Shown piece after piece: positions 1-10,204 of a stretch of 25,883 nucleotides of DNA. The translations under genes and the position numbers were made by a program. Positions within the stretch are counted from its first letter, which is position 1; every line of letters starts with the position of its first letter. Under the pieces are notes generated by a model. That model ran no database searches and was not told the origin of the DNA. It was given only the letters and a program-made list of their open reading frames with translations. The stretch is from Polyrhizophydium stewartii (lineage: Eukaryota; Chytridiomycota; Chytridiomycetes; Rhizophydiales). Location: contig JADGIZ010000107.1 in NCBI GenBank assembly GCA_027604665.1, positions 1 to 25,883 on the forward strand. The letters run 5' to 3'.

Positions 1-38
1 CTCCCCCCCTCCTCCTTGCGAGTGCCGGTTTTGACGCA

Positions 39-1981
39 TCACACCTCCTGGACGGTGGTGCAGGACCAGAACGCGACTCGGATCTTGTTCAGCGCGTTGA
101 GCCCAAAGTTCTTGATCTTGTCGCACATCCGCCGGATCGTGACGCGCCGAGGCAGAGCCTCAGGCGAGGCAGCTTCGGCGGTCGAGGTGTCTCCGACCTC
201 GCCGACCTCGATCGACTCGGCGTTTCCGTCGGCCGGGCGGCCCGCAATGTCGTCGATGCCGACACGGTCGGTCTGCGTGCTTGCGCGAGGTGACGCCTGC
301 AGGAGCACGTCGGCGCTGACATCGTGGCACTCGTCCTTGAGAACGTCTTCGGCCGAAGAAAAAACGAACGTCGAGAGGCCGCCCGTGGACTCGACAACCT
401 CGATGCGCGCATGTGGCTGCGGGTCGGCCGTCTTGGCTTGAGCCGCTGGCATCTCTGGGCGCGAGCAGTCATCGTGCGGCACAGCAGCCTCGGCATCGCT
501 CGGAGCGTCGTCGCGTGGCAGGCTGGCATCGCCCTGCTCGTTGTTGCTGCCGCTGCCGTTGCGGATCTTGTTCTCGGAAGCCACCATGCGACAGAAGCGG
601 TTTCTGAAATCCAAAAGCGGAGCGCTGTCGTACAAGCGCCTGAGCAGCCTCCGATGCTGCAGCTCTGGCTGGTCTGCATCGGAGCAGCCTGGAGCGCGCA
701 GGAGTTTGTGTGCGTTCTCCTTGAACAGCTTCACGAGACGCACGTCTTGTTTGTAAACTACGCTCGCCAGGTTGCTGATGGTCATCAAAGTGGCGATCAG
801 CACGGTCCTGCCGGCGTCGGTCATCTCGTCCCAGACGTAGCGCGTCCGCTCCTCGAACTCGAGAAGCTCGTAAACATCTGCAAGGCTGCCTCGCCAGTTG
901 GACTGTGGGTCTTGGCACCAATACTCGTATGCGTATTGGCAGCCCATGTCGTTGTCCACGCCGACGATCTGCGAGTAGACGCCAGAATGGATGATCGAGC
1001 TTGCTTTGGCGCTGACGCGTTTGATGGAGTAGTCGAACACGGCGCTGACATAGATCGGCCGCATCACAGCGGCGTATGAGTCGCTGAGCTTCTTGCCCTC
1101 GCCAAAGAAGCCAGTGAAGCTTTTGCTGCAGCAGCGCACATGGCAAGGAGAGTTTGAGCGCATGGTCAGCTTGTGTGCGCGTGCGGCAGCATCGATGCGT
1201 CCCGAGCCCAGCACACTCACAGATCGATCTTGTCCTTGTCATGCGTCAGGTAATGCACGAGCGCCATCACGCACTTGGGGCAGACGGGCCTTGATACGAA
1301 CTCGGTCCCCCGAGCTTTCAGGGGTCAGGCGCCGAAGCGTGGACAGATTGCAGGCAAGAACAAGCGACCTCGACACTCACCACAAGCGTTGGTGAGGCTG
1401 GAAAGGGAACAAAGCACCCCAAGGATGTGCTCGTCCATGAGTGTCCAGCTGCCGTCATAGTTCGACTCGGGCAGGCAAGCGGTTTCGATGAAACTGAAGG
1501 CTTCAGTGTGAGAATCACGCACGGAGCGGGGCGTGAGGGCGATGTGCGAGCGTGTCAGCAGATGCAATGCAAGACGCGCTCGTCGCGCGAGAGCTTGCGT
1601 CGCTCGGAGACTTTTCGGCAGCGCAGCGCGACGATGCGCTGCGATCGCGGCAGATGGGCCGGCCGCGACGTGCCGCCGCGATGCGCCAGGCCGCAGCCGC
1701 GCGCATGCCGGCGGCCGCTTGTCGACGCCGAGACAAGCACAGGCAAGATGCGCATCACACAATCGGGCGAGGCGGCGCTGCGCAGGCAGGCAGCATGCGA
1801 GCAACTCACTGAAAGAACGGCTCGAAAACTCCAGCATCTTCTTGCGAGACTCGCTCAGCGAGTCGGCCAGCTTCTCGTCGCTGCGGCGAGCGAGATCGGC
1901 AAAGCGTGCTTGGATTTCGGGCATGTCTTGCATCTTGCAGCGCGGCTTGAATGAGCTGCGTCCGGCGTGGAAGTGGAGCAT
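39..1981 (-). CDS. Unrecognised protein, ~490 aa, four exons
   Basis: I do not recognise this protein. The model is exons 1981-1810, 1500-1381, 1314-1221 and 1125-39, whose phases agree and total 491 codons with the stop. The junctions give a continuous central region: a CPKC pair in VCPKCVMALVHYL, encoded by exon 3 (about residues 105-120), then a folded-looking segment of about 150 residues rich in Tyr, Trp and Cys (GCQYAYEYWCQDPQSNWRG). The last 200 residues are acidic, Ser/Ala-rich and probably disordered, ending in a basic patch near the C-terminus. No signal peptide or clear membrane segment is seen. The start is the first in-frame Met of the 5' exon, MLHFHAG; an earlier exon cannot be excluded. 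It is transcribed away from the kexin gene, with 314 bp between the start codons. The introns at 1501-1809 and 1126-1220 are longer than average. Confidence 0.6.
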
Positions 1982-2295
1982 GGTGTCGAAGGCTGCGCGG
2001 TGTCCCAGGTTGTGTCGAGTGTCGAGTCTCGGGAATGCCGCTTGCTGGGCGAGATCTGCTGGGCGGTTGCGGATGGCGAAGGCAAGTGGCGAATATCTCG
2101 CCGCGAGTCGTGAAATGGGCGGCAGCGCCGCGATGCCCGTGACGGCAGTGGTCGAGCGGCGGCGTCCACTCGCAGCATCCGCATGCGCGGGTGAAGGGGG
2201 GGGGGCGGAACATGTGAGCGTGGGCTCGAGTCCGTGCGAGCCGCCGGGCCGCCCGCGACACGCCGCACCGGCGCGCCGCCGCTGTTTCCCGCCAG
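1982..2295. promoter_or_regulatory. Divergent intergenic region between unknown gene and kexin
   Basis: This 314-bp stretch separates two start codons on opposite strands, so it probably holds both promoters. It contains a run of ten G at 2196-2205. No TATA box or other defined element was recognised. Long open frames cross it on both strands, but they look like products of high GC content and show no family similarity that I can see. Confidence 0.4.
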
Positions 2296-5200
2296 ATGCG
2301 CACGCCTGCGCCTCGCACGCCCAGACACGCCGCTGCGGCGCTGGCCGCCGTGGCCACGCTCGCAGCGCTGTGTTCGGTGGCCGCGGCCGCCGACCCAGGC
2401 CCTCCGGCCCCGCCTGCCCCCCCAGCGCCGCAGCAGCTCGTGGCGGTCCAGCTCGACACGGCCGCATGGCCAGCGCACGCCGCCGCCCGCGAGTCACTCG
2501 CCCGCGCCGCTGCCGCCCGCCTTGGCCTCGCCTACGTCCGCGCTGCCCCTGCTCTCGACGGCCACTTCCTGTTCGCCTTGCAGGCTGCCGCCGAGCCCCG
2601 AGGCGCCGAGCCCCGCGACGACAGCAGCACGCCCGACAACGATTCTGCCGCCGCCGCCGCCACCGACCCTGACGCCGCCGGCGACGGTGCCGGTGACGGC
2701 CACGCCCACCTCCACCGCCGCCTTGCCGACAACGCCGATGTGCTCTGGTATGAGCTTCAGGTTCCGAGGGCCCGCCTCTTCAAGCGCGACGGCCTGGCCT
2801 CGCCGCTGCTCGCCAGGTCGCCGCTCTCGCCCGCCCCGGACCCGCTCGCCGACCCCTCGCCTGCACAGGAGGACGCCCGTGCCCCGCCGATGCGCATATC
2901 CGAGATCGCCGGCCGCCTTGGTATCCTCGACCCGCGCTTCCGTGACCAGTGGCATCTCTTCAACCCGACAGAGCCCGGCCACGACATCAACGTCACCGGC
3001 GTCTGGCTGCAGGGCATCTCGGGCAAGGGCGTCACCGTCGCATTCATTGACGACGGCCTCGACCATGCCAACCCGGATCTGCGCGACAACTACGTAAGCG
3101 CTTTGCGTCTGTCTGCATCCGCCTGCGGCCGCCCGCATCCGTAACGCTTGCGTGTGTCCGCCGCATGCTGCGCCACTGCGACGGGCGACTTACTCTGCCG
3201 CCCGATGCTCCGCCCAATTGCTCCGTGCTCGATTGGCCCGCCCGATGCTCCGCCGCAGTCTGCAGAGGGCTCTTACGACTTCAATTTCCACAAGAAGGAC
3301 CCCTCGCCGTCCCTCGACGACGACACGCACGGCACCCGCTGCGCCGGCGAAGTCGCTGCCGTCAAGAACGATGTCTGCGGAGTCGGCGTCGCCTGGAGTG
3401 CCAAAGTCGCCGGTGCGTCAAAGCCCTGCCTCCGCAGCTGTTCCGTCCGACGTCCATCTCTGACGAACGCTTCAATCCAGGCATCCGCGTGCTCTCGGGC
3501 GAGCTGACTAACTTTGATGAGGCCGCCGCGATCAACTATGCCTTCAACACAACCCAGATCTACTCGTGCAGCTGGGGCCCGCGCGACGATGGCCGCACCA
3601 TGGAGGCTCCGCCAGAGATCGTCACGCGAGCCGTCAAGAACGGCATCGATCATGGCCGCGACGGCCTCGGCTCCATTTTCGTCTTTGCTGCTGGAAACGG
3701 CGGCAACCGCGACGACAACTGCAACTTTGATGGCTACACAAACAGCATCTACACCATCACCGTCGCCGCCGCAGACAGATACGAGAACCACCCGGGTTTC
3801 TCAGAACAGTGCTCGGCGAACCTCATCTCCATGTGGAGCGGCCAGGGCTCCTTCTCGGGCATTGTCACCACTGACTGGCGCGCGGGTTGCACCGACCGCC
3901 ACGGCGGCACATCGGCTGCTGCCCCGCTCGCCGCCGGCATTTATGCCCTGGTTCTGTCGGTCCGGTGCGTCTGCGGCGTCTGCCATGCCGCTCTCTGTCT
4001 GTATCGATGTTGCTGACCCTCGCTGTATCGCCGTGTCCCGCGAAACTCGTTGCAACCCATTGCCTTGGCGCAGCCCGGATCTGCACTGGCGCGACGTGCA
4101 GCGCTTGACGATCGAGACGGCGTATCCCATCAACACGCACGACAGCGACTGGCAGCGGACTGCCGCCGGTCGCGTCTACAGCCACAAGTACGGCTATGGC
4201 ACGCTGGATGCCTTCAAGATCGTCGAGGCCGCAAAGACGTTTGCGTCGCTCAATCCACAGGCGGTCTTGCGGGCCCCCGTTCTGCATGTCAACAAGAGCA
4301 TCCCGGCAGAAGACGGCGAGGGGATCTCGGACACGTTTGTTGTGACCAAGGACATGCTCGATGCCGCTCGCTTCTTGCGGCTCGAGCACATCACCGTCAC
4401 CGTCAACATTGAGCACGAGCGCCGCGGTGATATTTCGATCTCGCTGGTATCGCCGGCCAACGTCACGTCACGGCTGATCGAGGGACGGCGCTTTGACGAC
4501 GACGCGCTCGGGTTCAAGAACTGGACTATGATGACCGTCATGCACTGGTGAGATTCGCCGCCACGCTGGCGGCAGGCTCGCCGCGCGTGGTTGCTGATGC
4601 CCCTCGCTCGCAGGGATGAGAACGCCCAAGGCGCGTGGCGTCTCAACGTCATCGACAACAAGAACCCAGACAGCGAGGGCACCTGGATCGACTGGCAGAT
4701 TGTATTTTGGGGAGAGAGTACGGGTAAGCCCACGGATAAGCCCACGGATAAGCCCGCGGCTCAGCCCCGCACGTCGTCGTCGCTGGCACCTGCAACATCT
4801 GCAACCCCCCAGGCACCCTCGACTCTTGCACAGTCGCAGCACCTGTCGTCGCCGACGCCCTCCCCGACATCCGCGAGCGCGCAGCATGATATCAGCAGCG
4901 GCTCAAATGGGGATGATGCCACTAAAGGCTCCGTGGGCGACAATGCTGCGGTGCCCACCCATCCGTCCGACGACGACACGATCCTGCCACCTGCCGTCTT
5001 CTGGGGAGCGGTTGCGCTGCTCACGGGTCTTGTCGGCATCGTCTGCGGCGGATACATTCTCGGCCGGTGCGGGTATCTGCGCTTTGCGTCATATCGGCCG
5101 CTGGGCAAGCCCGGCGATGCCGAGGCGGACGACATTGAGTTTGGGCTGCTGGCGCGCGAGACGGACTCGCTGGCCACCGGCGAGCCTGCCATGCGCCAGA

Positions 5201-5343
5201 CGCTGTTCTCGCACGCCGACGCCGCAGGCTACGATGACGATGACGACATCGCCGCTGGTGCACGCCGCGGCGCCTCTGCCCAATCTTCTTCTGCGGCGGA
5301 TCCAAGCGCTGCGCGGCTTCTTTCCGGATCCGGCGCACCGTAA
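2296..5343 (+). CDS. KEX2: Kexin / Kex2-type proprotein convertase
   Basis: Subtilisin-family serine endoprotease (S8B) that cleaves after paired basic residues in the late Golgi. Exons are 2296-3093, 3259-3412, 3481-3964, 4074-4547 and 4614-5343, giving 879 aa. Order: signal peptide (about 1-32); prodomain ending at Lys163-Arg164, the likely autoprocessing site; catalytic domain with Asp252 (FIDDGLD), His290 (DDTHGTRCAGE), oxyanion Asn390 (FAAGNGG) and Ser462 (HGGTSAAAPLAAG), so the triad is intact; P/homoB domain to about residue 655 (HWDENAQGAW spans the last junction); a Ser/Thr/Pro-rich linker; one membrane segment at about 764-787; and an acidic cytosolic tail with a Tyr motif (SYRPL), as expected for Golgi retention. 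The first splice acceptor is taken at 3258 because it yields SAEGSYDFN, matching the conserved kexin motif. The linker starts with a short KPTD repeat. Confidence 0.95.
4721..4759 (+). repeat. 12-bp tandem repeat coding KPTD in the kexin linker
   Basis: The unit aagcccacggat occurs twice, with a diverged third copy (aagcccgcggct), in frame, encoding KPTDKPTDKPAAQ directly after the P domain. The 12-bp length keeps the frame, so copy number could vary without damage to the enzyme. Confidence 0.8.
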
Positions 5344-5713
5344 GTCACGGTCCAGCGGCGCAACCCACACCGCCCATCCTCGATGCCGCATATTTCCACT
5401 GCTCCCCGCCCCCAACTTCCCTATTTCTGTCTGCAAGCGTTCGTTCTTTGCCGGTTTTATGCTATTAAATAGCCTCGTTTTTTGTGTGCGTGAGCAGTGC
5501 AGGCCCTTTCCGTGCACGTCCGCGCGGGGCGTCCGCGTGTCGAGTCTGCCGGCGGCTTCTCGAGCGCACAGTGAGGTCGTGAAATCTCGCTCGAGATCAA
5601 GATTAGATTAGAAGAGGGATTTATTAAGGAGCGAGGCGGCCGACTTCCCCTCAACCGGCTGGGACCACCGCGAGAATCTCGCTCGAGATCGTGTTTGCCG
5701 CGCGACGAGAATC
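5344..5713 (+). promoter_or_regulatory. Kexin 3' flank and Rpn7 promoter, with a 16-bp direct repeat
   Basis: This is the 370-bp gap between the kexin stop and the Rpn7 start. The first part is pyrimidine-rich with an AT-rich spot (ttatgctattaaatag, about 5457-5472), a plausible 3'-end region. The second part holds two identical copies of aatctcgctcgagatc, at 5583-5598 and 5675-5690; the second lies 23 bp before the Rpn7 ATG. No proteasome-type PACE element was recognised. Confidence 0.5.
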
Positions 5714-7655
5714 ATGGCCGAGGAGCTCCCAAAGGTCTGCACACCGGCCGCGGAGGCAGCGGCGGGGCCGGCAGAGGCAGCAGCAGTGGCAGGCAGCGGC
5801 GGGCTGCATCAACCGCGAGGCACTGCGGACCCGTCGCGCGTGGGCACCCGTTGCCTGCGCGGCTTGGCGCTCGCGGGGGCTCGGGTCGTGCTCGGCTCGC
5901 GGACCAGGGTGTCATCTCGCGACAGCAGCGGGGCGGGGCCCTGGCGAGCTGCCCGGCAGCTGGCCGCGGCCGCGTGCGGGCGTGCGCTGCCTCGGCCGCG
6001 CAGGGCGCCTCTAGTCCCGCCGCCCGCCAACAGTCATCGCCTTATGTGCCTCGGCTGACGCCTCTCGCGACTCACTCCTTGGCCCGGACCGCCTCTTGGC
6101 ACTCGTTCGGATGGACTGACTGCGGCCGGCCTCACCGCACGCCGTGCCGTGCGGACTGGCAGATCCCCAACATTGACTTGACGCAGCTGCGGTTCACTGC
6201 GCTCAACGGCCCCGCGGCGGAGCGCAGCGAAGCCAAAGCCAAGCTGCTTGCTGCTATCAAGGCCGACAGTCAGTGGCATGCCCCGTGCCCGCGGACGGGT
6301 GTGCGCCTGACTCGACAAGCGTTGCTGACCATGACTGCAATGTGATGTGCACTCGGCAGACATGGCGCCGTTCTACGAGCATATCGCCGACGAGCTTGGG
6401 CTGGGAAAGGATGCGTCGCTCCTGGCTGCGCTCAAGGGCGAGAATGCGGTCGAGCTCAAGAAACTCGAGGACAAGCTCGAGGACGCGCAGACCAACCTGG
6501 GCGAGACGGAGATAAGCGACGCGCTGGCGGCCAAGGCGTACTACCTCGCCAAGATTGGCGACAAGGTGTGTTTGTGGATCCCCTATTTTCTATGGATCGC
6601 TTTGGGCCGGCTCTTGAGGCTGATGCTGCTGCCTCGGTCGTGGGATGCAGGAGCGCGCGCTTGAGGCGTTCAAGGTCGCCATCGAGAAGACGGGTCCCCT
6701 GGGCCACCGCATCGATTTGCACTTTGCGGTCGTGCGCATCGGCTTCTTCTTTGGCGACAAGGATCTGATCTCCAAGTGGATCGACAAGGTCAAGGGGTAT
6801 GCTTTGGCGCGATTCTGGCCAGATGCCTTGCTTCCCAGCGCACCTTGCTGACACGCACCGGCCGCGGTGCCGCCGCTGCGGCAACTGCGCAGCCTCGTAA
6901 AGGAGGGCGGCGACTGGGACCGCTGCAACCGCCTCAAGGTTTACGAGGGCATCTTCATGCTCTCGAACCGCGAGTTCAAGGGTGCCATCAACCTGCTGCT
7001 CGATTCGATCGCGACCTTCAGCTCGAGCGAGCTGATGACGTACAAGGCGTTTGTGCGCTACACGGCGTTGGCAGCGACCCTGACGCTGAACAGGCCCGAC
7101 TTCAAGACCAAGATTGTGAATGCGCCTGAGGTGCTTGAGGTCGTGCACGAGATTCCCAACATGTCCGAGTACATCACGTCGTACTATGGATGCAAATACG
7201 CGCAGCTTTTCAAGGCGCTGGCTCTGATGGAGCAGGATATCAAGGCAGACCACTTCTTGCATGCACACTACAAGTACTATGTGCGCGAGATGCGGATCCG
7301 CGTGTACGGCCAGCTGCTCGAGTCGTACCACAGTCTGACGATCGAGTCCATGGCCAACCTCTTTGGCGTTAGCGAGGGGTGGATCGACAAGTGGGTTGTT
7401 TTGCTGGGATTGTGCGCTTGGCAACCGCGACTCGCTGCTTGGCTCACGCCACACGCTCTCCTCTGCTATGCCCCTATCAGCGATCTCTCGTGCTTCATCT
7501 CGGCCGGCCGCCTGCACGCCGTCATCGACAAGGTCGGCGGCGTCATCGAGTCGAGCCGTCCGGACGCAAAGAACGCGCAGTACCAGAGCTCGATCAAGCA
7601 AGGCGACCTGCTGCTCACGCGGATCCAGAAGCTGTCTCGCGTCATCAACGTTTGA
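5714..7655 (+). CDS. RPN7: 26S proteasome regulatory subunit Rpn7 (PSMD6)
   Basis: Lid subunit of the 19S regulatory particle; a structural PCI protein that helps hold the lid together and attach it to the base. Exons are 5714-5734, 6163-6268, 6360-6565, 6651-6796, 6893-7390 and 7481-7655, giving 383 aa, close to the human 389. Visible family segments: IPNIDLTQLRF at the N-terminus, NMAPFYEHIADELG, the helical KLEDKLEDAQTNLGETEI, EEGGDWD-type VKEGGDWDRCNRLKVYEG, then the PCI domain with YKYYVREMRIRVYGQLLESY and the C-terminal GDLLLTRIQKLSRVINV. The first exon is only seven codons, followed by a 428-nt intron with a poor donor (GTCTGC), so the first junction is the weakest part. All other junctions restore conserved sequence. 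It converges on the TTLL gene with about 210 bp between stops. Confidence 0.93.
5735..6162 (+). other. Long first intron of RPN7
   Basis: 428 nt, much longer than the other introns of this gene (85-96 nt), very GC-rich and without stop codons over much of one frame. The reading frame of exon 1 stays open to the tga at 6056-6058, so a longer, low-complexity N-terminus is formally possible. I prefer the spliced form because it matches family length. No other gene was recognised within it. Confidence 0.5.
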
Positions 7656-7864
7656 TGCGGGATATGGCTGCTACTGCTTCTGCTGCTGCTGCTTCTGCTG
7701 CGTGGGGCTCTGCAGGCGCGCAGAGCTTTTCGGGGAGCAAGGTCTTCTCGTTTTGGAACGATGGACGGCGGTTCTGTTGTTTCTCGATCTGCCCTGTTAT
7801 TTTTGCATGCTCTGTGAAGCTGAGCTCACGAGATGCGGATTGCATTGGGATCCAAAACGGTCTG

Positions 7865-9850
7865 TCAGTCTGTCGTTGATTGCGAGAAGCGCTTCTTTGT
7901 CCTTGGCGCGCGAGGGATGGCGTGATGGCATCCTGACGCGCAGAGAGTGAGCTTCGCTGCGAACTCGCATGTTGTGTGCGCCGTCGGCCCTCACCCAGGT
8001 ACGACGAGTAGTTGCTCGTGCGCTCGTGCTTGACGGGGCCGTCGTTGTAGACAAGGTCGAACCCGCCCACGCGCGTGCGCAGGCGCTTGTCCTTTTCGTA
8101 TCTACGCCAAGCGGATGCGTGAGCTGCCGCCGTGTGCGCGCTTGCGTGCTTGGCGCGGATGAACCACCCACCGCCGCTCGAGGTCCACAACGTCAAAGCA
8201 GTCGTTGAGCATGGCGTATTTGAGGTCATAGTCGAACTGGGTCTCGGCTGTGAGCGACGGAGAGGCGTTGACCTCGAGCAGCCAGCTGTTGGTGAGAAGG
8301 TTGCATGCGCATGTGCATGTCAGACCCTAGCCAGTGACGACAATGCGCGGAATGCAAGCCATCGATCGGCTTACGGCTTGAGGTTGCTGTCGATTAGGAT
8401 GTCGTATCCGTACCTGGACATGCGTGGCGCGGCGCAATCGTCAGCAGATGCTGTGTCAACGCATACAGGCTGCCTGTGGATGGCCCATGCTCGACTCACA
8501 GCTCGAAGCAGTGCTTGTCGTTGATCATGACCTTTTGCACGCTCATCAAGCTGCGCACCACGAGGGCCTCCATTTCGGTGAACAGCTCATCGACGGCAGC
8601 CGCACCATGCTTGGATATGAGGAACATCTTGAGGTTGCGGAGCAGCCATTTGCAGCCCTTGTCGCCGTCATAGTTTGGCGACGTTTTCTGGATCGCAACA
8701 TTAGTTGCGTGGATGTCTGATTGCGCGGAAAGGGTCAGGTGTGCATGTGGTACGTGCGGAAGGCACGGGATGAGCGAGACTAGAGTTGCCCTAAACGCAC
8801 ATAGATTTGAAATGTCCTTGGCCTGCATCGAGAACTGCGAATTTGAGAAGCGGCAGAATCCGTTGCGGTGAATGTAGACGACAAGCGGGTAGTACGAGGT
8901 GACGAGCACGTATGCGCGGATATCAAACTTTTTGCCTGGATCGTCGTCGCCGCCATGCACACATGGGTCAGAGATCGGCTCCTTGTCGCCTCCAAAACGA
9001 ATCAGATTCTGGCAGCCCACCGCCAATCAAGTACGGATTCTCAATGTACCGCTGTACAATGTACGCCTCGGGTCCATCGCCGTCCTCACCGCCGCCTGCC
9101 GTGCCCCTCGCACCTTTGAGCCTCGGGTCCTTTTTCCAGTTGGCGATCTGGCTCATCTTGTTGATGAGAAAGATGCCCTTGCCTTGCGCCTTGCCGACGG
9201 GCTTCATGATCCACACGCCACCGCTGTTGCGCTTGAATTCCTCCTGGAACAGTGCATGCTCTTGCGGCAGCACGTATGACGTGGATATGAACTCAAACTT
9301 GAGCGACTCTTGCTTGCCGTACTCCTTTTCGATGGTCTTGATCATGCGCTTGACATTCTTGACCAAAAGATCCTTGCGCGTGAGCTCGTAGTGGTTGCGA
9401 AAGTGGTTGATGCGCTGGTGCTCGTGCAGGTACACGTGATCGAATGTCTCGTGAACCCAGTGGACGTCGGCCCAGAAGAAGTCCCAGTCCAGCTCGCTGC
9501 CGTCGTCCGTGTCGTGCCGGTCGTCGTTGCAATCGACATGTGGGACGCCGCCGCCAAGTTCCGCGAGCACGCAAGCGGTGTCAGCTTCGCAGCGTTGTAT
9601 TCCATTGTGACGCCGCACGCACCTGTCAGTCTCCTTCCACCCGCGGTCGCGCATGCAGTCCCACACGGTGTTGCGCAGGCCGGTTTTGAAGCGGATGATC
9701 TGGGCGGGAGCAGCGGGCTGCGAGCCAACGCCGCCGAGCCCACCACTGCCACCGAGACTGCCCGTGCTGCCGAGTGAGCCCGACGCGGCTGCGCCGCTCA
9801 CCCCTGCGGCCGGCAGCGACGTGCTCGAGCTGAGCGTCGGCAGCCAGCAT
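7865..9850 (-). CDS. TTLL9: Tubulin tyrosine ligase-like protein, TTLL9-like
   Basis: Probable tubulin polyglutamylase of axonemal microtubules (ATP-grasp fold). Supported exons: from about 9717 to 9623, then 9496-9021, 8935-8801, 8716-8500, 8413-8375, 8285-8172, 8101-7995 and 7932-7865; all phases agree. Motifs in order: [74 protein letters not shown] (nucleotide-binding Lys); [62 protein letters not shown] (metal/ATP site); [13 protein letters not shown]. This series matches TTLL9 better than other TTLLs. The last splice gives a short basic tail ending at 7865 and is tentative. The N-terminal exon is unresolved: the main frame has no ATG before a stop just beyond 9860, so the start must come from another exon, perhaps [10 protein letters not shown] at 9850. 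Confidence 0.85.
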
Positions 9851-10204
9851 TGTGCCAATGTCGGTCAGCAACTCATCAGCGACGCGTCTTGGCGAGCTCG
9901 CATCGGCAGTCTGCGGCCTGCCCTCCCCGGAGCCGCTGCCAGACCCCGCGCCTTGCGCCAGGACTATGGTTGACGCCAAGCTGCGCAACTCTGAGCCGCG
10001 CCGCGCCAGTCAATGCGTGCCTCACTCTGTCTTGTCCTTATCGCGCTCGCGCGAACCTCCCTGCGTTGCGCCGGCACCAGTCGACATTCCCGCTGGAAAG
10101 CCGAAACTGCAACCACAGAAAGAATGCAAACCGATGGCTTGTTTTTACTGGCAGTTGATCTCATCCAGAGCATGCGCATGCATGCCCGTCTCGTGCTGCG
10201 ATGG
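9851..10204. other. Gap between FAM161-like 3' end and TTLL 5' end
   Basis: About 350 bp, expected to hold the 3' UTR of the FAM161-like gene and the promoter or first exon(s) of the TTLL gene, both on the minus strand. An open minus-strand frame (9964-10179) starts with an ATG and could supply a 5' exon, but I could not find a phase-compatible junction. No regulatory motif was recognised. Confidence 0.3.

Noticed and set aside
1533..2672. 379-codon plus-strand frame spanning the 5' end of the unknown gene and the kexin start
   Set aside because: Arg/Ala-rich composition, overlap with two better-supported genes in opposite directions and no similarity seen.
7645..8229. Minus-strand 194-codon frame read as a single exon
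   Set aside because: Only the segment 8101-7995 is coding (end of the TTLL domain); the rest are flanking introns and 3' region by splice phase and family comparison.
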